Below are positions 47,175-57,118 of a stretch of 64,000 nt of DNA, in pieces. The stretch comes from Clostridium pasteurianum. Its GTDB lineage: Bacteria; Bacillota; Clostridia; Clostridiales; Clostridiaceae. Under the pieces are notes generated by a model that did not search any database, was not told where the DNA came from, and saw nothing but the letters and a program-made list of their open reading frames with translations. Made by a program: the position numbers and the translations under genes. The first letter of the stretch is position 1. Every line of letters begins with the position of its first letter. The DNA is taken from NCBI RefSeq assembly GCF_001705235.1, contig NZ_MCGV01000002.1, forward strand, positions 1-64,000, given 5' to 3'.

Positions 47175-49208
47175 TTAATTATTCGTTGGTTCGAATGACC
47201 ATAGTTGATTATTGTTTCCGGTATAACTCCACTGACATACATTAGTGCCATCCGTGGTTGCAAAGTTGGAATCGTCTAATGCTTTAGTTCCATTACTGCA
47301 CATAGTTGTAATAGCGTATATACCGGATTTTGATGAAGGTTTTAAAGAAAATTGTTGGGGAGTATGTCCATATGCATTATAGATTTGAACATTTGTCCCA
47401 TCATTATTAGCACCATTACATACATCAAGCATAAAGTTACCCAATGCACTTTTTAGTGTTACGCATCCATTACCTATATTGTTTAAATACCATTTTTGAC
47501 CGGCAGCACCTGAACCTGCATCCAGCTCAACATTTTGGGTTGCTCGTCCTATGTTACCTGCAACCTGAAGGTATTTTTGAGCATTAAGGTTTTTAATGTA
47601 GTACCATCCATTATTTAAAACTACTGAACTTGGGTTGGTGCCTGGGTTTGTACCTGGATCAGTATTAGTTCCTGTAGATCCACCGCCAAATTGCCAGTAA
47701 TCAATATTAAATAGCTTTTTATTGCTGCTGCCAGTAAACTTGAAGAAAATATTATGAACGCCACTGACCTTCTTTACATTACACTGCATTTCCTTCCATT
47801 GTTGTTCGCCGCCTGTAGGATTTACATTTAAAGTACCAATAACTTGTCCATCCACACTATCCAAATGTATTTCTATTTTGCCGCCAACAGTTGATGCGAT
47901 ATTGGCTTTAAAGGAATCAGCTCCATTTCCAAAGTCAGCCTTTGACACAGCAAGCCAATTACCATCTTTTATGTTTGTAACATCCATATTGATGCTGCTT
48001 ACCATACTTCCTGGTGCTGAACATTTTTCAGTTGAAATACCAGCATTCCAGCCTATTGTTTCAGCTTCATTTCTTACATATGGATTAAGATTAGTAACCT
48101 GAGGTACACCTTTCATATCTTCCGTAACATTGTTTATACTGCCATTTGCGGAGTATGAAAGCTTATTAATCATAGGTGAACGATATCCTTTTGTAATTCC
48201 CATAGCTTTTCCTAATGTTTGAGCATGATATGTTACATACCATTGATTCTTAAACTGGAAAACAGAATGATGATTGTTTCCGCCAACGCCAAAGAATGTT
48301 CCCGGATTCTTAAGAAAAACGCCTTGATAATTGAATGGCCCCATAGGACTGTTACTTGTCATATAAGCAACATCACCTGCTGGTGGAGCTCCGTATGGGT
48401 GATTACCAGAAAAATTAGAGCAATATGAATAATAGTATTTTCCATTATATTTGTGTATTCCAGAGTCTTCAAACATAAATGGAGAATCAATTGCAGCTGC
48501 ACTGCCAACTGTGTGTGTCATATCGCTGCTTAATTTTATAACTCTAGCTGATCTTGGGTTCGCAGCTTGACTCTGTGATGGATGATTTCCGCCTGGAACA
48601 CCGCCTCCAAAATATAGATATCCTGTTCCATCATCGTCAACTAGTACTGCTGGATCAAAGAGCCATGGAGAGCCACTAGCTCCAGGAGTACTACCAGTAA
48701 TAAGAGGTCTTCCAATAGGATCTTTCCATGGTCCAATTGGACTATCTGAGGTTAATACTCCTATACCACCGCCGCTGTTTGCAAAATAAAGAAAGAACTT
48801 TTCCTTGCCGTTTATAACCTTATGTGTGACGGCTGGAGCCCAAGAATTACTTGCCCACCTTGCAGCACCACTATATCCAGCCACTGGAATCTCGCCGTGG
48901 TCTGTCCAGTTCACCATATCATCAGAAGATATAACGCTTATAGTTTTTATGTTGTTATAATCGTTATCAGCAATTTGCCCATTTTTATATTCAAAGGAGT
49001 CACTGCTCATATAAAGATACACTCTTCCGTTGTAAACCATTGCCCATGGGTCTGCACCAAATTTTTGTGTTATAAGTGGGTTAGAATATCCCGGTGTTTT
49101 TGCAAGAGCACTTGTAGTAGCTGCCTTTATGTTTGCTGTAGATGTACTCACTGAAAAACCTAAAGTTAATGCCAACGTTAACAAGAATACACTTGATTTT
49201 CTTAACAT
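47175..49208 (-). CDS. Secreted GH43 arabinoxylan arabinofuranohydrolase-like enzyme with CBM6 and trefoil
   Basis: 677 residues. Signal peptide (1-29); propeller (about 40-380) with Asp53 (GADPWAM), Asp185 (LFDPAVLVDDDG) and Glu247 (MFEDSGIHKYNGKYYYSY), a pattern like Bacillus XynD arabinoxylan arabinofuranohydrolases; CBM6 module (about 390-515); Gly/Thr/Asn/Pro linker; trefoil (about 535-677). Removes arabinose side chains. AGGAGG upstream. First gene of the eight-gene minus-strand cluster; its promoter lies in the intergenic region shared with the PucR regulator. Confidence 0.85.
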   Translation of the reverse strand: MLRKSSVFLLTLALTLGFSVSTSTANIKAATTSALAKTPGYSNPLITQKFGADPWAMVYNGRVYLYMSSDSFEYKNGQIADNDYNNIKTISVISSDDMVNWTDHGEIPVAGYSGAARWASNSWAPAVTHKVINGKEKFFLYFANSGGGIGVLTSDSPIGPWKDPIGRPLITGSTPGASGSPWLFDPAVLVDDDGTGYLYFGGGVPGGNHPSQSQAANPRSARVIKLSSDMTHTVGSAAAIDSPFMFEDSGIHKYNGKYYYSYCSNFSGNHPYGAPPAGDVAYMTSNSPMGPFNYQGVFLKNPGTFFGVGGNNHHSVFQFKNQWYVTYHAQTLGKAMGITKGYRSPMINKLSYSANGSINNVTEDMKGVPQVTNLNPYVRNEAETIGWNAGISTEKCSAPGSMVSSINMDVTNIKDGNWLAVSKADFGNGADSFKANIASTVGGKIEIHLDSVDGQVIGTLNVNPTGGEQQWKEMQCNVKKVSGVHNIFFKFTGSSNKKLFNIDYWQFGGGSTGTNTDPGTNPGTNPSSVVLNNGWYYIKNLNAQKYLQVAGNIGRATQNVELDAGSGAAGQKWYLNNIGNGCVTLKSALGNFMLDVCNGANNDGTNVQIYNAYGHTPQQFSLKPSSKSGIYAITTMCSNGTKALDDSNFATTDGTNVCQWSYTGNNNQLWSFEPTNN

Positions 49209-49660
49209 TTTATAAAAAACCTCCTTCTCAGATTCTTTGATAATTCCTTATATTTAGCAATTTTGTTATATTTGTGGGTGATATCAGCTAGAATACAAAT
49301 AAATCTTTATGCGTTTTAACAAAATTAATTAATATAGGAATTTGTTATATAATCATAGATATTTAACATTTAACCCCATTTAAGCTGAATATATCCTTTA
49401 TACATAGTTGGAACATGCACTTTCTTTAAAATACTTATTAAATTGTATATATAACTTATAATTTGAAATTAAAAATATTTTTTTACTATTTTATGCTGAT
49501 ATTGTGGTACCATTATGTTAACTATGATTATACTTATCATGTTAACGATAAAAGCGCTAAATTACAATGTGCATATACTTAAATGATGGCTTTTAATATT
49601 TATGCATGTGCACAATAAGAAAAGATTAATTAATATGATTGTTAATTTAGGAGGTTACCT
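49209..49660. promoter_or_regulatory. Divergent control region of the xylan cluster and PucR gene
   Basis: Within this 450 bp, GTTAACTATGAT (49517-49528) and ATCATGTTAAC (49536-49546) form a near-perfect inverted repeat, and GTTAACGATAAAA resembles a cre/LacI-type site. No clear single promoter could be fixed for either gene. AATGTGCATAT and ATGCATGTGCAC repeats at 49567-49610 may be further sites. Confidence 0.45.
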
Positions 49661-51292
49661 ATGAAAATATTAATTGACAGCATTATCGAAAAGCTTAAAC
49701 AATATAATCCTAAAAGTTATATTAATAACAAAAATATAACTCTTATTAAATCTATAAAATATTTAGAAAGCAATATTAAAGATTTTTATCCTAATACACT
49801 TTATATGGTGAAAACGTTAGACAATAATAAAATAAACAATCTTGTTTTGCATGAAACTAATTTTTTAATTGTTTCTAAAACACAATTATCAGGGTCAATT
49901 GAAATAAATAAAAATTCTAATATAATATTTATTTGCAGTAATTCTGCAGCATCAATATTCAATGAAGTTTTAGGCATCTTTTTTGAATATCAGACTTTAA
50001 ATGTTAATTCTTTGAAACTATTAGAAGTACTTTCGCAAAATACTGGCTTGCAAAATATTGTTAATATCGCCTCAAAGTCTATTGGAAATCCTATTTTTAT
50101 TAGCAATACAAACTTTAAAGTTTTATCTTTTACAGATAATATTAAGGTGGATGCTCCTGTATGGAAGGGCATTACTTCAAAAACTTATAAAAGGTATGAC
50201 AATTTACAGCGTATTTTAAAAGATAACATATTTGATTCAAGAATACCTATTTATTTTAAATCTACCAATAGTGCTAGTTATAATTTTGATGACTTAGATA
50301 AATTGGAGGATAGAATAACTAAAAATTCTGAGTCGGTTTTATATAAAGAAAGTGATAAATTCATCATGTCTAGAATGTGGTCAAATATATATGCTGGAAA
50401 CAAGCTTTTAGGTCAAGCTATTATACTGGAGGCATTTAAGCCTTTTACTGAAAGGGATATAAAATTAATTAATATTTTAAGTGATGCAATTTCAGTAGAA
50501 CTTCAAAAGCACAACTATTATGAAAGTACGGATATAAGCAATAAGGATTTATTGATTTTAGAGTTGCTTGATGGGAAGATAAGCTGTGAGGAGGATATTA
50601 ATGAGACTGCTAAATTCACACATTTAAATTTGAAATATCCTCTTAATGTTATAAGTGTCATCAGTAAAAAGAATATTTCATACGTTCAATTTAAGTATAT
50701 CAGGGATTTCTTTGAAAATATATTTTATAATTCTATTTGCGTGCTGTATAAGGGGAATATTGCTATAGTAACTAGTTGCATTCAGGATAAATTATTATAT
50801 GAGAATTGTTTTAAGAAATTAAATAAAGTTTTAAGTAATCTTGAAATGTTTTGCGGCGTTAGCCGGCCATTTTATAATTTAATTAGTATTAATAAATACT
50901 ACAAACAGTCACTTAAATCCATAGAACTTGGACAATGCTTAGATGATAACAAATATATATTTTTTTATGATTCATATATTTTGCAGCATATTTTTTCCGT
51001 ATGTTCTAGGGAAGGATCATTAAAGGATTTCTGTCATCCTTCAATTTTTAAACTCATTGACTATGATAATATGTATAAAACGGATTACTTAAAAAACTTA
51101 TATTTATATGTAACGAATTTTAAAAACCAATCAAAACTGGCGGAGTTAATGCATGTACATAGGAATACTTTACGATATAGAATATCAAAGATAGAAGAAA
51201 TAATGAACGTTGATTTAAACAATGTAGATGAATTTTTCAGCATCTATCTGTCATTTAAAATATTAGAATATCTCGGCGAAGATATATGTTAA
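49661..51292 (+). CDS. PucR-family transcriptional regulator
   Basis: 543 residues. No signal or membrane segments. The middle (about 125-290) is GAF-like; the C terminus has the PucR helix-turn-helix, KNQSKLAELMHVHRNTLRYRISKIEEI, at about residues 490-520. PucR-type proteins act as activators of catabolic or transport genes in answer to a small ligand. Its position divergent from the xylan cluster makes that cluster the likely target. GGAGG lies eight bases before the ATG. Confidence 0.85.
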   Translation: MKILIDSIIEKLKQYNPKSYINNKNITLIKSIKYLESNIKDFYPNTLYMVKTLDNNKINNLVLHETNFLIVSKTQLSGSIEINKNSNIIFICSNSAASIFNEVLGIFFEYQTLNVNSLKLLEVLSQNTGLQNIVNIASKSIGNPIFISNTNFKVLSFTDNIKVDAPVWKGITSKTYKRYDNLQRILKDNIFDSRIPIYFKSTNSASYNFDDLDKLEDRITKNSESVLYKESDKFIMSRMWSNIYAGNKLLGQAIILEAFKPFTERDIKLINILSDAISVELQKHNYYESTDISNKDLLILELLDGKISCEEDINETAKFTHLNLKYPLNVISVISKKNISYVQFKYIRDFFENIFYNSICVLYKGNIAIVTSCIQDKLLYENCFKKLNKVLSNLEMFCGVSRPFYNLISINKYYKQSLKSIELGQCLDDNKYIFFYDSYILQHIFSVCSREGSLKDFCHPSIFKLIDYDNMYKTDYLKNLYLYVTNFKNQSKLAELMHVHRNTLRYRISKIEEIMNVDLNNVDEFFSIYLSFKILEYLGEDIC

Positions 51293-51293
51293 A

Positions 51294-51700
51294 TTAGTTA
51301 GCTAATTTTTTCTTTACATTATCATAACTACCGCTTAAATCTTTTAATATATCTTTATTCAACATTGAATGTGGTTCTAGATGCTTATATCCATTATTGG
51401 ATTGCACTATGTTATATACCCCTTGAGTACCTCCAAAGGTTACATATGAATTGGTATTATCAGTTCCTTTTCTTATTTATACCCCTGTAGTAAGTGAGCT
51501 CATATTTATCTGTTCCTTCTGCCTCAACTATCGTATCTGACCTGTTTTTTAGTTCCTCTAACCCAGATATTTTTTCATAGGAGGCTTTTGCTTTTTCATG
51601 TTTCTCTAGCTTTTTCAACTTAAAATTCAAGAACAAAGTTTTTAATTTCTTTAAGTTTAGGAACTAAATGAAAATTCTTAACAAATACCTTCAATTTTGC
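51294..51700 (-). pseudogene. Decayed gene of unknown function
   Basis: On the minus strand three overlapping frames give protein-like pieces: KVFVKNFHLVPKLKEIKNF, then KLEKHEKAKASYEKISGLEE with TIVEAEGTDKYELTYYRG, then NSYVTFGGTQGVYNIVQSNN to a stop at 51294 after DNVKKKLAN. Frameshifts separate them, so the gene is broken. No family was recognised. The stop abuts the end of the PucR gene. Confidence 0.45.
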
Positions 51701-51787
51701 ATAGAGTATAACGAATCATAAGCTTAAAAATTGAAGCAAAGGTAAATTAATTGAAATGATTTGCCTATATAATTGGGGGTAATTTAT

Positions 51788-52606
51788 TTGAGGATGTATG
51801 AAGAACAATTACAATTGCTTAAGAAAAGAAAGGATATCCTTAATCCTAGAAACTATAATATAGTCTTTATGGGAGACAGCTGGGTGGAAAGAAACGGTCA
51901 TACTAGCATTGAAATCTTTAAAAAAGCTATGGAGGAAGCTAAAAAATACAATCCTTTGTTAATCTTACACGGGGGAGATATTGTATTTAGTGGTAGTGAA
52001 AAAGATAATTTTCAATTCTTTATAGATGCTAAAAATAGTGATGCACCTGATTTGCCACTTTTTACGGCAGTAGGAAATCATGAAATGGATATACAATTAA
52101 CAGGAGCTGCGTCTGTTGCTAATTTTGTAGAAATGATTGGTCCACTGCATTTTACGTTAAATATACCAAGATATGAATTAACACTTATTGCACTAGATTC
52201 ATTATATCATTATGTATATCATGAGTATGGACTAACTAGGGAGGAACTTCAATATTTGAGAAGAAGTTTAGATGATAGGTATCAGAATACGTTTACTTGC
52301 ATGCATGTGCCTCCAGCAACAGATAGATGGATTCCACAGCCTGGAGATGACTCGTTTTTTACAATAGGAAGCCAAGCCTTTTTTAGAGAGGTTAAAGGAA
52401 AAATAGCAGCTGCACTTGTAAGTCATGTTCACACTTTTGCAGCTACCAGGTATAGGGATACAAGATTATATTTATCAGGTGGAGGTGGAGCTGCCCTAAA
52501 TAAAAAGTCTATATTCCATATTTTTGTCATTAATATTAGAAATTATAGTGGCTGTAGAAAGATACACGTTAGTGTAGTTCCTATTGGGGACGAGTCACCA
52601 GTATGA
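51788..52606 (+). CDS. Calcineurin-like metallophosphoesterase
   Basis: About 272 residues from TTG 51788 with GGGGGT seven bases upstream; ATG 51794 is an alternative. Family motifs: MGDSWVER (block 1), HGGDIVFSG (GGD), AVGNHEMD (GNHE), MHVPPA and SHVHTF (GH-x-H-like). In block 1 the usual D-x-H is D-S-W, so one metal ligand is changed. No signal peptide. Could be a phosphodiesterase or phosphatase; substrate unknown. Confidence 0.75.
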   Translation: MRMYEEQLQLLKKRKDILNPRNYNIVFMGDSWVERNGHTSIEIFKKAMEEAKKYNPLLILHGGDIVFSGSEKDNFQFFIDAKNSDAPDLPLFTAVGNHEMDIQLTGAASVANFVEMIGPLHFTLNIPRYELTLIALDSLYHYVYHEYGLTREELQYLRRSLDDRYQNTFTCMHVPPATDRWIPQPGDDSFFTIGSQAFFREVKGKIAAALVSHVHTFAATRYRDTRLYLSGGGGAALNKKSIFHIFVINIRNYSGCRKIHVSVVPIGDESPV

Positions 52607-52666
52607 TGATTTAAAGGAGCTATTATAATAAAATTTTATTACAGTATGGGGCTATTGCATAAAGAA

Positions 52667-52808
52667 AATTAAGAATTAAGAATTAAGGAGGATTTTTCTC
52701 CGCTTTGCTCTGGAAAATCTACTAACTTGTAGAAGAACATTCGCCTGCGGTGAATGGAAGCAGTTATAAGTTTTTCGTAGTGGAACGGAGAAAAAGTTAC
52801 CATCATTG
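52667..52808 (+). repeat. Family A repeat, copy A13, interrupted by a family B element
   Basis: From AATTAAGAATTAAGAATTAA to GTTACCATCATTGC; the last bases of the element (ATCGTTCTTAATT) appear after the B element at about 52987-53000. This is the same A-then-B order as at 1468-1821. Confidence 0.75.
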
Positions 52809-52822
52809 CATTTATTCTATAT

Positions 52823-52986
52823 GAGAAGTAACAATATTTTGGGAACGATTTAAAAAAATTCTAATAAATCTTGATGAAAAAATCATAAAATCCTTAGAGT
52901 TTTGAATTTGTCTGAACGTTAGTGAGTTATTCAAAACGCTTAGGATTTTATGATTTTTTTAATGTTCCAAAATATTGTTACTTCTC
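52823..52986. repeat. Family B repeat, copy B2
   Basis: Ends GAGAAGTAACAATATTTTGG and CCAAAATATTGTTACTTCTC. Core stem AGAGTTTTGAAT against ATTCAAAACGCT with loop CTGAACGTTAGTGAGTTATT. The sequence has landed inside copy A13. Confidence 0.8.
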
Positions 52987-53203
52987 ATCGTTCTTAATTT
53001 TTTTTATATGACATACTTGTTTCAATTTTTTAGCCACTAATCACATTATTTTTGACATATGTTATTCAATTTTTAGCTAACCTATTTATTTGCAGCTTTA
53101 GAATTAGTATAATGATAACCTGAAGGGTGAAATGGATTCACTTTTAAATTTTGTACAACATTTACGAAATAAATACACTAAAAAAACTAGGAGGACAAGC
53201 ACA

Positions 53204-54049
53204 ATGAGTAAGATAAAAGTAATTATTATGGATATAGATGGTACATTAACCAATGACAAAAAGGTAATTACTAAAAAAACTAAAGATACACTAATTAAAG
53301 CACAAGAAAAGGGAATTATTTTAGTTTTAGCTTCTGGAAGACCTACATCTGGACTCATGGATTATGCTAGAGAATTAGAAATGAATAAAAATCATGGACT
53401 TTTAGTTTCCTTTAATGGATCTAAAGTTACTGATTGTGAGACTAATAAAGTATTATTCAATGAAGCTATGAGCATTAAACAAGGACAAGCAGTACTTGAA
53501 CATATGAAGAAATTTGACGTTAAACCTATGGTTGTAAAAGATGATTACATGTATGTTAATGATGCTTTTGACAATGAAATAGATTATAAGGGTGAACCTT
53601 TTAACATAATTAAATATGAAGCACGTAATTGTAAGTTCAAGGTATGCGAAAAGGATGATTTGGCGGAGTTTGCAGACTATCCTTTAAATAAAATTTTAAC
53701 TGCTGGAAATCCTGAATATTTACAGGCTCACTATAAAGAGATGTTTGAGCCATTTAAGGATACTTTAAGTGGTATGTTTACAGCAGATTTCTACTTTGAA
53801 TTTACTGCTCAGGGAATTGATAAGGCTAAAGCTTTAGATACTGCACTAATTCCTATGGGATATAAAAAGGAAGAAATGATTGCCTTTGGAGACGGACAGA
53901 ATGATGCTTCAATGGTTAAATATGTCGGTACAGGAGTAGCTATGGCAAATGCAGTAGATGAATTAAAGGATGTAGCTGATGAAATAACTCTATCTAATGA
54001 AGAAGATGGGATTGCACATACTTTAAATAAATATATTACGGATTTATAG
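53204..54049 (+). CDS. Cof-type HAD-IIB phosphatase
   Basis: 281 residues. HAD motifs: MDIDGTLT with nucleophile Asp10 and Asp12, ASGRP (motif II), a Lys in the cap region, and FGDGQNDASM (motif IV). The large cap between motifs II and III is of the Cof/YidA kind, which dephosphorylates sugar phosphates or related metabolites. AGGAGGA is eight bases before ATG 53204; the longer frame back to 53132 has no ribosome site. Forms a likely operon with the PHP phosphatase and MFS transporter that follow. Confidence 0.88.
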   Translation: MSKIKVIIMDIDGTLTNDKKVITKKTKDTLIKAQEKGIILVLASGRPTSGLMDYARELEMNKNHGLLVSFNGSKVTDCETNKVLFNEAMSIKQGQAVLEHMKKFDVKPMVVKDDYMYVNDAFDNEIDYKGEPFNIIKYEARNCKFKVCEKDDLAEFADYPLNKILTAGNPEYLQAHYKEMFEPFKDTLSGMFTADFYFEFTAQGIDKAKALDTALIPMGYKKEEMIAFGDGQNDASMVKYVGTGVAMANAVDELKDVADEITLSNEEDGIAHTLNKYITDL

Positions 54050-54080
54050 GCAAAAATAATAAAGCGAAAGGAGCGATTCT

Positions 54081-54875
54081 ATGCTTGCTGATTATCATGT
54101 ACACACAGCTTTTAGTGATGACTCGGAGTATCAAATGGAAGCTTGCGTGAAAAGAGCAATTCAGATTGGACTTGATGAACTTTGCTTTACGGAACATATA
54201 GATTATGGTGTTAAGACTGATCTAAACTGTAATATTCATGATTATATTGAGGAATATAAAAGATGCAAGGATATTTATAGCGATAGAATCACTCTGCGCT
54301 TTGGGATTGAGTTTGGCATGCAAGTGGGGACAGTAGAACGATTTCAGCAGGACTTTGATGCTTATCCATTTGATTTTGTGATTTTATCCTGCCATCAGGT
54401 GGATAATAAGGAATTTTGGAACCAGGATTTCCAAAAGGGGAAGACTCAAAAAGAATACAATGAAAAATATTATGAGGAAATCCTCAAGGTTATTAATTTA
54501 TACCATGATTATAGTGTATTAGGTCATTTAGATATGATTAAACGTTATGATGAAAAGGGTGACTACTCGTCCCCAAAAGTAAAGGATATCATTGCAGATA
54601 TTCTAAAAGTTGTTATTGCAGATGACAAAGGCATTGAGATTAACACTTCATCACATCGATATGGTTTAAATGATTTAACGCCATCTAGAGATATTTTGAC
54701 ATTATATAAAGAGCTTGGAGGCAAAATTGTAACTATTGGCAGTGATTCGCATAAGGAAGGACATCTGGGAGCTTATATTGAGTATACAAAAGAAGAATTA
54801 AAAAAATTAGGTTTCAAAGTTTATTGTACTTATGCAAATATGAAACCTATTTATCACTCATTGTATGATGAGTAG
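54081..54875 (+). CDS. PHP-domain phosphatase, histidinol-phosphatase (HisJ) family
   Basis: 264 residues. Metal-binding PHP motifs: DYHVHTAFSDDS (His6, His8), FTEHIDYG (Glu38, His39), FGIEFGM, LSCHQVD, LGHLDMI and GSDSHKEG. The HisJ family hydrolyses histidinol phosphate, but no other histidine genes are near, so a sugar-phosphate substrate is equally possible. AAAGGAGCG precedes the ATG. The next gene starts 10 bases after its stop. Confidence 0.85.
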   Translation: MLADYHVHTAFSDDSEYQMEACVKRAIQIGLDELCFTEHIDYGVKTDLNCNIHDYIEEYKRCKDIYSDRITLRFGIEFGMQVGTVERFQQDFDAYPFDFVILSCHQVDNKEFWNQDFQKGKTQKEYNEKYYEEILKVINLYHDYSVLGHLDMIKRYDEKGDYSSPKVKDIIADILKVVIADDKGIEINTSSHRYGLNDLTPSRDILTLYKELGGKIVTIGSDSHKEGHLGAYIEYTKEELKKLGFKVYCTYANMKPIYHSLYDE

Positions 54876-54885
54876 GGAGGAAAAA

Positions 54886-56082
54886 ATGAAAAGGTTATTA
54901 TCATTAGATATAAAATATTCACTAACTCAAATCTTATATTTTGGTGGATTTTGTGGTTTAATGGGCTATGCATCGGTATACTTACTGGATAGAGGAGTAT
55001 CTAATTCTGTTATTGGAATGGTTCTGGCTTTAATTAGTGTAATTTCAGTCTTTGCTCAACCTATGATTGCTTCATATGCAGATAAAAATAAACAAATTGA
55101 ATTAAGAACTATCATTGCATATATATTAGTTGCTGCAATTATATTATCTTTTATCATTTATTTCTATAAAGGAATGGTACCTATATTATTATGCCTATTT
55201 GTTGGAATATCAACTCTTATGATTACCTTACAGCCATTACTTAACTCATTAGCATTTGTATTTGAAAAGTATGGCATTACTGTTAACTATGGAGTTGCAA
55301 GAGGGCTTGGAAGTGCAGCTTATGCAATAGTTTCAATTACCTTAGGATATATGGTTGAAGACTTTGGAGCAAGTATCATTCCACTTGTATACATTGCTTT
55401 TAATATAATGTTAATAATAGTTGTATATGTTTATGTCATTCCTAAAACAGAACAAAAAGAAATATCTATTGATTCAAGGGAAGAAGCAAACAATAACGAG
55501 CTTTCTTTTATTGATTTTTGTAGGACATATAAAAAGTTTATGATTTTTATTCTAGGAGTTGTTGCTGTTTTCTTCACTCATACAATCATCAATAATTTCT
55601 TCATTCAAGTTATTAAGCCAATTGGTGGAACAAGTCATGAAATGGGAACAGCTGTGTTTTTAGCAGCGATTTTAGAATTGCCTGCAATGTCTTTATTTAA
55701 TACAGTGAGAAAAAGAGTTAATTGTACAACTTTAATTAAGATTTCTGTAATTATGTTTGCAGTTAAACATATCTTAACTTTCCTAGCCACTGGAATGGTT
55801 ATGATTTATATTGCACAGGTATTTCAAATGGGTGCTTATGCTATATTTATTCCAGCCAGTGTTTATTATGTTAATGAAATTATTGATAAAAGAGACTCTA
55901 TTAAAGGTCAATCTATGGTTACAATGGCAATTACGGGAAGCGGAATTATTGCCAATTTGTTAGGTGGAATTCTGTTGGATCTTGTTGGCGTTAAGTATGT
56001 GCTTTTAATAGGAAGTGTTGTTTCTGTTCTTGGAGCGTTTATTGTTATAGCTGCAGTTAAAAATAATAAAGTTATTGAGTAA
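54886..56082 (+). CDS. MFS transporter, LacY/nucleoside-symporter-like
   Basis: 398 residues, twelve hydrophobic helices. N terminus LSLDIKYSLTQILYFGGFCGLMGYASVYLLDRG and the SYADKNKQIELRT loop fit the MFS_1-like group of sugar or nucleoside importers. With two phosphatases upstream, uptake of a sugar or polyol is a reasonable guess. GGGAGG precedes ATG 54886; the in-frame ATG at 54865 lies within the PHP gene and has no such site. Confidence 0.78.
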   Translation: MKRLLSLDIKYSLTQILYFGGFCGLMGYASVYLLDRGVSNSVIGMVLALISVISVFAQPMIASYADKNKQIELRTIIAYILVAAIILSFIIYFYKGMVPILLCLFVGISTLMITLQPLLNSLAFVFEKYGITVNYGVARGLGSAAYAIVSITLGYMVEDFGASIIPLVYIAFNIMLIIVVYVYVIPKTEQKEISIDSREEANNNELSFIDFCRTYKKFMIFILGVVAVFFTHTIINNFFIQVIKPIGGTSHEMGTAVFLAAILELPAMSLFNTVRKRVNCTTLIKISVIMFAVKHILTFLATGMVMIYIAQVFQMGAYAIFIPASVYYVNEIIDKRDSIKGQSMVTMAITGSGIIANLLGGILLDLVGVKYVLLIGSVVSVLGAFIVIAAVKNNKVIE

Positions 56083-56108
56083 CTAGATTCTTTGTGAAAA
56101 TTAATTAT

Positions 56109-56152
56109 GGGATACCGCTAGCATTGAGTGCAATGCTGGTGGTATCCCAATT
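56109..56152 (+). terminator. Strong terminator of the HAD-PHP-MFS operon
   Basis: GGGATACCGCTAGCATTG pairs with CAATGCTGGTGGTATCCC around AGTG, followed by AATTGTTTT. Confidence 0.8.
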
Positions 56153-56271
56153 GTTTTACAGATATTACTTTAGATATATGTAATAGGAACATTTTTAATA
56201 TAATTAACTTTATGGTAGATACTAATAGATATAAAGAAATTATTAAAAAGTTTTATGGAGGAATTACATAT

Positions 56272-56994
56272 ATGGAAAGGTTCTTACTGGACGTATTAAT
56301 AAGAAGCATGGCAGTTTACATTTTAGCACTGTTTTTCACTAGACTTATGGGAAGAAAACTTATATCACAAATGACATTTTTTGATTTTGTTATGGGAGTA
56401 TCTATGGGTGCAATAATTGCAAATGCCATTGTTGGGAAAAAGTTTACATCATTATCTGCTATAACAGCCTTTGTGATTTTATCCATTCTAACAATAGCCG
56501 CGGGGTATTTAGATATTAAAAGTTTTAGATTAAGAAAGTTAATAAACTCAGAACCAGTTACTGTAGTTGAAAATGGAACTATTGTAGAAGAAAATATGAG
56601 GAAAGTAAAATTAACAATTAATGAGTTAATGATGAAGTTAAGAGAGAAGAACGCTTTTAATGTAGCTGATGTGGAATTTGCCATAATGGAAAAAGACGGA
56701 GAACTATCTGTGCTACCAAAAGCGGAAAAACAACCACTTACTCCTAAGCATATGAACATTCCAGTAACAAGTCTAGGTCTTACAAGAGACATAATAATAG
56801 ATGGAATTGTAATGAAGGAAAATCTAACCAGTGTAGGATTAGATGAAGGATGGCTAAAAGCTCAGCTCAGTAGTCAAAATATTAAAGATATTTCAGAAGT
56901 ATTTTATGCGGGATTAGATAATACTAAAAAATTATATATATCAAAGAAGGATAAAAATAGTAGAGAATCTCAAGGTAAATATGGCATTGAGTAA
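56272..56994 (+). CDS. DUF421 (YetF-type) membrane protein
   Basis: 240 residues. Three N-terminal hydrophobic helices, then a cytoplasmic domain with VTVVENGTIVEENMRKVKLT and a NAFNVADVEFAIMEKDGELS segment, which is the DUF421/YetF pattern. These proteins are widespread in Firmicutes spore formers; no biochemical activity is established. ATG 56272 has GGAGG ten bases upstream; the longer frame to 56128 runs back through a terminator and is rejected. About 60 bp of its leader is duplicated at 57689-57750. Confidence 0.8.
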   Translation: MERFLLDVLIRSMAVYILALFFTRLMGRKLISQMTFFDFVMGVSMGAIIANAIVGKKFTSLSAITAFVILSILTIAAGYLDIKSFRLRKLINSEPVTVVENGTIVEENMRKVKLTINELMMKLREKNAFNVADVEFAIMEKDGELSVLPKAEKQPLTPKHMNIPVTSLGLTRDIIIDGIVMKENLTSVGLDEGWLKAQLSSQNIKDISEVFYAGLDNTKKLYISKKDKNSRESQGKYGIE

Positions 56995-57006
56995 CACCAA
57001 AACAAA

Positions 57007-57045
57007 AAGTAGGAGCTATATAAAAGAATCATTTAGCTCCTACTT
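57007..57045 (+). terminator. Terminator after the DUF421 gene
   Basis: AAGTAGGAGCTA and TAGCTCCTACTT form a perfect 12-bp stem, followed by AGTTATTTATT. Confidence 0.7.
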
Positions 57046-57118
57046 AGTTATTTATTAACTTTTATAAATCTAAAAAATCTTATTATAAAGTGCTGAACAT
57101 CATATAATGTAAAATTTA

